From an uncultured Saprospiraceae bacterium (lineage in GTDB: Bacteria > Bacteroidota > Bacteroidia > Chitinophagales > Saprospiraceae): 64,000 nucleotides of DNA. Below, piece by piece: positions 17,901-24,345 of this stretch. Each line of letters begins with the position of its first letter. Position 1 is the first letter of the stretch. The stretch covers positions 248,001-312,000 of the forward strand of contig CALLPI010000008.1 in the NCBI GenBank assembly GCA_938015595.1, given 5' to 3'. The position numbers and the translations under genes were made by a program. The notes under the pieces are model-generated. The model searched no databases. It was not told where the DNA came from and saw only the letters and a program-made list of their open reading frames with translations.

Positions 17901-20306
17901 ATGTCGGCTAGTACAACAATAAGTGCACACAAAGTTCCTTTCGGCCAGAAAGTGGCCTTTGGCCTGGGCATGTTGGCCAATCAAATGTTTCCGGCGGCGC
18001 TGGGCATATTCATGGTAGTGCTCGTGCAGGATTTAGGTTTTCCGGGCTGGATGTGGAGCGCCATTTACTTCTTTCCTCGAATATTTGACTCCCTTACCGA
18101 TCCCATTATGGGATTCATCTCTGATAATACCCGCTCGGTGTGGGGCCGACGGCGGCACTACGTATTTTCCGGTGCTATACTTATGGGTATAGCTTTTGTG
18201 ACCATGTGGCAGTTGTACCGCGAAAACGGCGTGACGTACAATTTCATTTACTTCATCCTGTGGTCGTTCATTTTCTACCTGGGGCTTACTATTTTCAGCG
18301 TGCCTTACGTGGCTATGGGCTACGAGATGAGCGACAACTTCCACGAGCGCACCAGCATCATGGCCACCGCCCAGTGGATTGGGCAATGGGCCTGGGTTAT
18401 TGCGCCCTGGTTCTGGGTGATCATGTATGACCCTAAGTGGTTTCCAAATGCCGATACGGCTACTCGGACCCTGGCTGTTTGGGTAGGGGTGGGGTGTACC
18501 TTGTTGGCCATAGTACCAGCTATTTTTATCAAGAGTAAGTCCACTAAAGACGATACGAGCCTGGCACCCCTTACGCTAAAGGGTATTGGCGGTAGCCTGG
18601 TGCAAATTTTTGAAGGGTTCAAACAGGCCTTTCAGTCCGTTCCCTTCAGGAAGCTTTGTATTGCCACTTTCCTCATTTTCAATGCATTCAATACCGTAGC
18701 GGCATTCTCCTTTTTCATTATCGTGTATCATTTGTTCAATGGCGACACGAAGGCTGCTGGTGTTTGGCCTACTTTATTCGGTAGCCTGGGGGCGCTGGGT
18801 ACTACTTTTTTGGTCATTCCTTCAGTGGCCTGGCTGTCGAAGCAACTGGGCAAGAAACGGGCCTTTTTGCTCTCGCAGGGCATTTCCATTTTGGGCTACA
18901 TTCTGTTGTGGTTTTTGTTCGTCCCTGGCAAGCCATATCTATTCATTTTTGCACTGCCATTTTTCTCCTTTGGCATAGGGAGCCTGTTCACGCTGATGAT
19001 GTCCATGACTGCTGACGTGTGCGACCTTGACGAACTGAATACCGGCAAACGGCGGGAGGGCATCTTTGGCGCTATTTACTGGTGGATGGTCAAATTCGGC
19101 TTTGCTATAGCTGGCGGTCTGAGTGGCCTGATCCTTACAATTGTAGGCCTGAACCCCGATGCTGCTGTGCAGCCGGAGGGTGCTGTGACAGGCCTGCGCT
19201 TGTTTTTTTCCGGCGTGCCTATGCTCGGTACCATGCTGGCCATGTGGGTTATGCGCAACTACGATCTGGATGAGCAGCGCGCACGCGAAATCCAGGCAGA
19301 ACTGGCCTCCCGAAAAGTGCAAAAACCTTCAAGAGGCTACATTGTCTCGGCACTCGGTTTAGAGGGCTTGTCCAAAGCAGAAATCCTGGCTCGCTTCCCG
19401 CAGTTTTTTGCCGTGCCACTGGACTTTGACACCATGGGCGAAGAGGAACTTCGCCATAGCTTCCAGGAGCAACTCAACAAAGGCATGCACGGGGTTTGCT
19501 TTAGCCCCTATTTGCCAGGGCAAAACCCCGGAGACCCCATTACGGAAGAACAGATACGCAAAAGGCTGGAGTTGGTCAGACCTCACACCCGGTGGATACG
19601 CACGTTTTCTTGCACTAACGGGCATGAACTGATTCCTGAAATAGCCCGCCAAATGGGACTGAACACCATGATTGGCGCCTGGATCAGTCATGACCTAGAG
19701 CGAAACGAACGAGAACTGCAAGTGCTTATGCAATTAATTCATCAAGGCTGGGTGGACATCGCCGCAGTGGGCAATGAAGTGTTGTTCCGGGGCGAATTAT
19801 CTGAAGAAGCCATCTGCCAATACATTGGCCGGCTCAAGCAAGCGGCCGGCTCCACACCAGTGGCCTACGTGGATACGTACTACGAATGGCTCAACCGGCC
19901 CAGGTTAGTAGAAGTTTGCGATATCGTATCCATCAACTGCTACCCGTTCTGGGAGGGTGCCAGTATTGAGACGGCCGGCTTTTACCTCCAGGAAATGTAT
20001 CACCGAGCTGTGGAGGCCGCTGGCGGCAAGCAAGTTATCATTGCCGAAACGGGCTGGCCCAGTATGGGCAGCCCTGTGGGGCAGGCTGTGCCTTCGGACG
20101 AGAACTACCTCCGCTACTTCCTCAGAACACAAATGTGGGCGGAGCGCTTTCACGTGCCTTATTTTCATTTTTCCTCCTTCGATGAATCCTGGAAAATTCA
20201 TGCCGAAGGCTGGGCCGGCACTTCCTGGGGGATTTGGGATGTACACCACCAACTCAAGTTCGCGCCGAGCGAGGGGGGGAGCGTCCACTCGTCGAAAACG
20301 TGCTGA
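17901..20306 (+). CDS. GPH-family sugar symporter fused to a GH17 beta-1,3-glucanase domain
   Basis: 801 residues in one open frame. Residues 1-455 are a MelB-like (GPH) sugar:cation symporter with about 12 membrane helices, the cytoplasmic GRRRHY motif, YVAMGYEMSDNFHERTS and ADVCDLDELNTGKRREG. Residues about 480-790 form a GH17 domain with Glu626 (AVGNEVLF) and Glu716 (AETGWPS) in the catalytic positions. Because GPH carriers have both ends in the cytoplasm, the hydrolase should face inward, ready to process imported oligoglucans. The domain is a close relative of the separate GH17 protein that follows. No stop or frameshift separates the halves. The last 12 residues are low in order. Confidence 0.88.
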   Translation: MSASTTISAHKVPFGQKVAFGLGMLANQMFPAALGIFMVVLVQDLGFPGWMWSAIYFFPRIFDSLTDPIMGFISDNTRSVWGRRRHYVFSGAILMGIAFVTMWQLYRENGVTYNFIYFILWSFIFYLGLTIFSVPYVAMGYEMSDNFHERTSIMATAQWIGQWAWVIAPWFWVIMYDPKWFPNADTATRTLAVWVGVGCTLLAIVPAIFIKSKSTKDDTSLAPLTLKGIGGSLVQIFEGFKQAFQSVPFRKLCIATFLIFNAFNTVAAFSFFIIVYHLFNGDTKAAGVWPTLFGSLGALGTTFLVIPSVAWLSKQLGKKRAFLLSQGISILGYILLWFLFVPGKPYLFIFALPFFSFGIGSLFTLMMSMTADVCDLDELNTGKRREGIFGAIYWWMVKFGFAIAGGLSGLILTIVGLNPDAAVQPEGAVTGLRLFFSGVPMLGTMLAMWVMRNYDLDEQRAREIQAELASRKVQKPSRGYIVSALGLEGLSKAEILARFPQFFAVPLDFDTMGEEELRHSFQEQLNKGMHGVCFSPYLPGQNPGDPITEEQIRKRLELVRPHTRWIRTFSCTNGHELIPEIARQMGLNTMIGAWISHDLERNERELQVLMQLIHQGWVDIAAVGNEVLFRGELSEEAICQYIGRLKQAAGSTPVAYVDTYYEWLNRPRLVEVCDIVSINCYPFWEGASIETAGFYLQEMYHRAVEAAGGKQVIIAETGWPSMGSPVGQAVPSDENYLRYFLRTQMWAERFHVPYFHFSSFDESWKIHAEGWAGTSWGIWDVHHQLKFAPSEGGSVHSSKTC

Positions 20307-20375
20307 AACGCCGCCTGCGCAACCGCCACAACTCTTGATAATGCCATTTTTTGAATACCGAAAATCACCTCCATT

Positions 20376-21296
20376 ATGTCTTACAGAGTAGATAAATACT
20401 TGAGCTTCAAGGCATCGGCGCAGGTTACGGGCGAGGGCTTCTTCGATGGCAAATCGAATGAAGATATCAGAAATCTGTTTTTGGAAGTATTGTACAGCGG
20501 GGTGCACGGCTTCTGCTTTAGCTTATATGAAGACGGCCAAAAACCTGGCGACATTATTTCGGAGGAGCAGGTGCGCCGGCGAATGCAGATACTCAAACCC
20601 TACATACAGTGGGTGCGCTCGTTTTCCTGCACTGAAGGCAATGAATACATACCCAAAGTGGCCAAGTCCATGGGCATACACACCCTAGTTGGCGCCTGGC
20701 TGGGCAAAGAGGAAGACAAAAACCGCTTGGAAATTGACGGCTTGATCCAGTTGGCTAAAGATGGAGTTGTGGACATTGCTGCCGTGGGTAATGAAGTGCT
20801 CTACCGCAAAGACCTCACCGACGACCAACTACTCGGCTACATAGAGGAAGTAAAAAGTGCCCTGCCCGGCATCCCCGTAGGCTATGTGGACGCTTACTGT
20901 GAGTTTGTGCAAAAGCCGCACATCACTGCTGCCTGCGATGTCATCCTGTGCAATTGCTATCCTTTCTGGGAAGGCACGGATTTTGGCCACTCTCTTGAGC
21001 ACATGCGGCAGATGTACCGCCAGGCCAAAACTGCCAGCGAAGGCAAGAAGGTCATCATCACCGAAACCGGCTGGCCCAGCCAGGGCGAACGCCTGGGCAA
21101 TGCCGTACCCTCTATGCTCAACGCTATGAAATACTTTATCAATACCCAGCTTTGGGCTAGCGACGAAAACGTAGAAGTTTTTTACTTCTCCTCCTTTGAC
21201 GAATCCTGGAAGGTGGGCGCCGAAGGGGAGGTGGGCGCTTACTGGGGGATCTGGGACAAATACGAAAAACTCAAGTATGCCAATGGACACCTTTGA
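20376..21296 (+). CDS. cytoplasmic GH17 protein (paralogue of the transporter-fused domain)
   Basis: 306 residues without signal peptide or lipobox. It aligns by eye along its full length with the GH17 half of the preceding transporter fusion (FSCTEGNEYIP against FSCTNGHELIP, CNCYPFWEG against INCYPFWEG). Catalytic residues are Glu140 in AVGNEVLY and Glu230 in TETGWPS. It should hydrolyse or transglycosylate beta-1,3-oligoglucans in the cytoplasm before phosphorolysis by the GH149 enzyme. A 69-base gap precedes it with no clear promoter, and its 3' end overlaps the next gene. Confidence 0.87.
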   Translation: MSYRVDKYLSFKASAQVTGEGFFDGKSNEDIRNLFLEVLYSGVHGFCFSLYEDGQKPGDIISEEQVRRRMQILKPYIQWVRSFSCTEGNEYIPKVAKSMGIHTLVGAWLGKEEDKNRLEIDGLIQLAKDGVVDIAAVGNEVLYRKDLTDDQLLGYIEEVKSALPGIPVGYVDAYCEFVQKPHITAACDVILCNCYPFWEGTDFGHSLEHMRQMYRQAKTASEGKKVIITETGWPSQGERLGNAVPSMLNAMKYFINTQLWASDENVEVFYFSSFDESWKVGAEGEVGAYWGIWDKYEKLKYANGHL

Positions 21297-22236
21297 CGTA
21301 CTCGGCATACCTCCTGGCAGGGCAATATGCTACTCCGGCTTCCGGCATGGCCAACAACCGGGGGGGCAGTATCCCAGCTACGAGGAAGTTAAGGAAGACC
21401 TACTACTGCTGCATGGCCACTGGAAATACCTGCGCCTGTACGATTGCGACCTGCATGCTGAAACCGTACTAAGCGTCATCCAGCAGGAAAAACTCGATTT
21501 TAAGGTCTTGCTGGGCGCATTTATTGAAGCCGAGATGAACAACTTTAACTGCCCCTGGGGCGGCGGCGTATATGCCGAGGAGCAGTTGGATGCCAATGCC
21601 CAGAGCAATGAACGGAAAATCCACCGGCTTGTAGAGTGGGGCCAGCGCTATGCTAATATTGTTGTCGCGCTCTCGGTGGGCAACGAAGCCTGCGTGGACT
21701 GGACTGACCACTGCGTGCCTGAAAGTCGCGTGCTAGAGTTTGTTCATCAAGTAAAGGCCAAGGCCTCACAACCCGTGACTTTCTGCGAAAACTATGTGCC
21801 TTGGCTTTACAAGTTAGCATCGCTGGCTGATGCTCTCGACTTCATCTCCATTCATACCTATCCTGTGTGGGAATACCGGCACATTGAGGAATCACTCGAC
21901 TACTCCAAAGCAAACTACTACGCCGTAGCCGAAAAATACCCACACAAGCCAATTGTCATTACTGAGGCCGGCTGGGCTACCTGCTCCAACGGGAGGGGTA
22001 TCCCCCCAGAGAATGTCGGCGAGGAGTACCAGAAGCTCTACTTTGATAAACTGACGGAATGGGTAGGGCAAGAGCGCATTCTTACCTTCTTCTTCGAGGC
22101 ATTTGACGAACCGTGGAAAGGCTCACCCGACCCCCTCGAGCCCGAAAAGCACTGGGGGCTTTTTAACATAGACAGAACACCAAAACTGGCAGTACAACAC
22201 CTGGTGTCAGAAGGTCTCGCACTGAACAGCCGATGA
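21283..22236 (+). CDS. third cytoplasmic GH17-type glucanase
   Basis: 317 residues from ATG 21283 (an alternative ATG is at 21277); the start overlaps the preceding gene by about 14 bases, so coupled translation is likely. There is no signal peptide. GH17 features: Glu135 in SVGNEACVDW, Glu228 in ITEAGWAT and FFFEAFDEPWKGS near the end. It is more like the lipoprotein GH17 at 14995 (FEAFDEQWK, HWGLFN ending) than like its immediate neighbours, so this locus contains two GH17 lineages inside the cell. Substrate should be beta-1,3-linked oligoglucan; exo- or transferase action is possible. Confidence 0.83.
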   Translation: MDTFDVLGIPPGRAICYSGFRHGQQPGGQYPSYEEVKEDLLLLHGHWKYLRLYDCDLHAETVLSVIQQEKLDFKVLLGAFIEAEMNNFNCPWGGGVYAEEQLDANAQSNERKIHRLVEWGQRYANIVVALSVGNEACVDWTDHCVPESRVLEFVHQVKAKASQPVTFCENYVPWLYKLASLADALDFISIHTYPVWEYRHIEESLDYSKANYYAVAEKYPHKPIVITEAGWATCSNGRGIPPENVGEEYQKLYFDKLTEWVGQERILTFFFEAFDEPWKGSPDPLEPEKHWGLFNIDRTPKLAVQHLVSEGLALNSR

Positions 22237-22284
22237 TGTCAACTTACTGGAAAACGTTTTTTTAACTTATTAAATACTTTGCTT

Positions 22285-24129
22285 ATGCGTCATCTCATTT
22301 TTATATACCTTTTCCTCCTGCTGGGCACTTTGCAGGGCTTTTCGCAAAACGCTCCCATCAATTTTGAGACGGGCGGCGTCGGCGCCAACTGGACCTGGAC
22401 GGTCTTTGAAAATCATACTAATCCGCCCCTGGAAATCGTCAACAATCCGGCACCCGGCGGCATCAATGCCTCGGCTAAGGTGGCCAGGTTCACCGCATTG
22501 CAGGCCGGTAATCCCTGGGCAGGCTGCGAATCGGCTCACGGCAGTGCCAACCTGGGGCCTTTTGTGCTCAACGAGAGCAACGCCATCATCAAGATCATGG
22601 TGTGGAAGTCTGTCATCAGCGACGTAGGTATCAAGTTGGTTTCAAATACCGGATGGGCGCAGCCCGAAATCAAGGTAGCCAATACCGTGGTGAATCAATG
22701 GCAGGAACTCACCTTCGACTTCTCCGGCTATATGAATCCGCCCAACGGCCAGGGGCAATTAGACCAGATTGTTATCTTTCCTGATTTTAATCTGAGCGGC
22801 AGAGGACAAGATAACATCATCTTCTTTGACAATATCACCTTCAATCCGGTAGGCAGCACCAGTGATGAACCCACCACCCCCGCCCCTACGCCTACGCGTA
22901 GCCCGGCAGATGTCATCTCTCTGTTCAGCGAGGCCTACACCAATGTGCCGGTGGATACCTGGCGTACGCCCTGGTCGTCGGCAGTGCTGGAAGACATCAC
23001 CATACAGGGTAATGCAACCAAGAAGTATTCCCAGCTCGACTTTGTAGGTATCGAAACCATTGCTAATCAGTTGGACATCACCGAGATGACCCACTTCCAC
23101 ATTGATGTGTGGTCGCCTGATTTTACGCTCTTTGGGGTAAAGTTGGTGGACTTTGGCGCCAATGGCGTGTTTGGTGGTGGCGATGACGTAGAGCACCAGG
23201 TGGACTTCCCCACGCCGACGCAAGGGCAGTGGCTTAGCCTCGACATTCCGCTGAGCGCCTTCACTGGCCTGACCACCCGCCGCAACATTGCGCAGTACAT
23301 CCTGGTAGGCCGCCCGGTGGCTGCAAACACCATCTTTGTGGACAATTTATACTTCTTCCGCGATACTACCAGTGCCACCGAACCCAGTACTGCCGCCCCT
23401 ACGCCTACGCGTAGCCCGGCTAGTGTCATCTCCCTGTTCAGCGAGGCCTACACCAATGTGCCAGTGGATACCTGGCGTACGCCCTGGTCGTCGGCAGTGC
23501 TGGAAGACATCACCATACAGGGTAATGCAACCAAGAAGTATTCCCAGCTCGACTTCGTAGGTATCGAAACCATTGCCAATCAGTTGGACATCACCGAGAT
23601 GACCCACTTCCACATTGATGTGTGGTCGCCTGATTTTACGCTCTTTGGGGTAAAGTTGGTGGACTTTGGCGCCAATGGTGTGTTTGGTGGTGGCGATGAC
23701 GTAGAGCACCAGGTGGACTTCCCCACGCCGACGCAAGGGCAGTGGCTTAGCCTCGACATTCCGCTGAGCGCTTTCACTGGCCTGACCACCCGCCGCAACA
23801 TTGCGCAGTACATCCTGGTAGGCCGCCCGGTGGCTGCAAACACCATCTTTGTGGACAATGTGTACTTTTACAATGAAATGGTGCGCAGCCGAGACGTAGC
23901 CGCTTCGCCTAATCGCGTGTACGTTTATCCTAATCCCGTATCAGCCGGCGAGCCGCTGCAATTTAGCCAACCTGTAATCCGGGTAGATGTGTTTGATCCA
24001 CTTGGTAAGTTGGTCTTCTCTGGTAGTAGCGCCCAACTGCGTACCCACGCGCTGCGTCAGGGTGTTTACTTCTTGAATATGCACGCTGCGGAGGGAGGTA
24101 TTCAGATGCAAAGACTCGTCGTGCGATAA
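22285..24129 (+). CDS. T9SS-secreted protein with tandem duplicated glycan-binding-like modules
   Basis: 614 residues from ATG 22285 with a signal peptide ending near FSQ. Layout: an N-terminal jelly-roll-like domain (about 22-190, ending IIFFDNITF), then two almost identical modules starting VISLFSEAYTNVPVD (about 210-354 and 381-525) after Pro/Thr linkers, and a T9SS type A sorting domain (about 540-614: VYPNPVS...FSGSSAQ...GVYFLNM...RLVVR). No catalytic residues were identified. The module is related to the two in the lipoprotein at 8546. It is the last gene of the beta-glucan set and probably an extracellular or surface-anchored glucan-binding protein. Confidence 0.8.
   Translation: MRHLIFIYLFLLLGTLQGFSQNAPINFETGGVGANWTWTVFENHTNPPLEIVNNPAPGGINASAKVARFTALQAGNPWAGCESAHGSANLGPFVLNESNAIIKIMVWKSVISDVGIKLVSNTGWAQPEIKVANTVVNQWQELTFDFSGYMNPPNGQGQLDQIVIFPDFNLSGRGQDNIIFFDNITFNPVGSTSDEPTTPAPTPTRSPADVISLFSEAYTNVPVDTWRTPWSSAVLEDITIQGNATKKYSQLDFVGIETIANQLDITEMTHFHIDVWSPDFTLFGVKLVDFGANGVFGGGDDVEHQVDFPTPTQGQWLSLDIPLSAFTGLTTRRNIAQYILVGRPVAANTIFVDNLYFFRDTTSATEPSTAAPTPTRSPASVISLFSEAYTNVPVDTWRTPWSSAVLEDITIQGNATKKYSQLDFVGIETIANQLDITEMTHFHIDVWSPDFTLFGVKLVDFGANGVFGGGDDVEHQVDFPTPTQGQWLSLDIPLSAFTGLTTRRNIAQYILVGRPVAANTIFVDNVYFYNEMVRSRDVAASPNRVYVYPNPVSAGEPLQFSQPVIRVDVFDPLGKLVFSGSSAQLRTHALRQGVYFLNMHAAEGGIQMQRLVVR
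22881..23346 (+). repeat. tandem intragenic repeat, unit 1 (466 bp)
   Basis: This unit recurs 513 bases downstream at 23394-23859. Only about nine mismatches were counted by eye; nearly all are silent, with one Asp/Ser difference at the start of the module. Each unit encodes one VISLFSEAY-type module. Confidence 0.92.
23394..23859 (+). repeat. tandem intragenic repeat, unit 2 (466 bp)
   Basis: Second copy of the module-encoding repeat. The spacer between the copies differs in sequence from the DNA before the first copy except for the CCTACGCCTACGCG linker, which belongs to the repeat. Confidence 0.92.
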
Positions 24130-24147
24130 GTCCAATTTTCTCATTTG

Positions 24148-24185
24148 CTGAAGGGGGGGTGTTGAATCTATGCGTCCCCCTTCAG
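24148..24185 (+). terminator. hairpin after the beta-glucan operon
   Basis: CTGAAGGGGG pairs with CCCCCTTCAG across an 18-base loop, 18 bases after the last operon gene. No long T-run follows. A second hairpin (TTGCCAGG / CCTGGCAA, 24222-24246) lies downstream. Together they occupy most of the 216-base gap before the regulator gene. Confidence 0.65.
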
Positions 24186-24292
24186 TCATTGCAAATGCTT
24201 GATTTTGCGGCTATGGGGCAGTTGCCAGGGAAGTGAAGCCTGGCAAAACTATTCCTTCGCAATAGCAAAAAACTACTATGCTAGGTATTTGC

Positions 24293-24300
24293 TATCTTCG
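24293..24300 (+). promoter_or_regulatory. probable -7 element of the regulator gene (TATCTTCG)
   Basis: One base off the TAnnTTTG consensus and 45 bases before the proposed TTG start of the regulator, consistent with the regulator having its own promoter separated from the glucan genes by hairpins. Confidence 0.4.
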
Positions 24301-24345
24301 CGCAAACGACATACGCAATCTTGGCGCTAACCAAACCAAATTGCC

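Noticed and set aside
16977-17984. 335-codon leftward frame opposite the GH30 gene
   Set aside because: Complement of the conserved GH30 catalytic region; no support of its own.
5385-24129. SusC/SusD-type uptake pair in the beta-glucan locus
   Set aside because: None found: no TonB plug domain or SusD-like lipoprotein occurs between 5385 and 24129; the only TonB receptor is in the later catabolic cluster.
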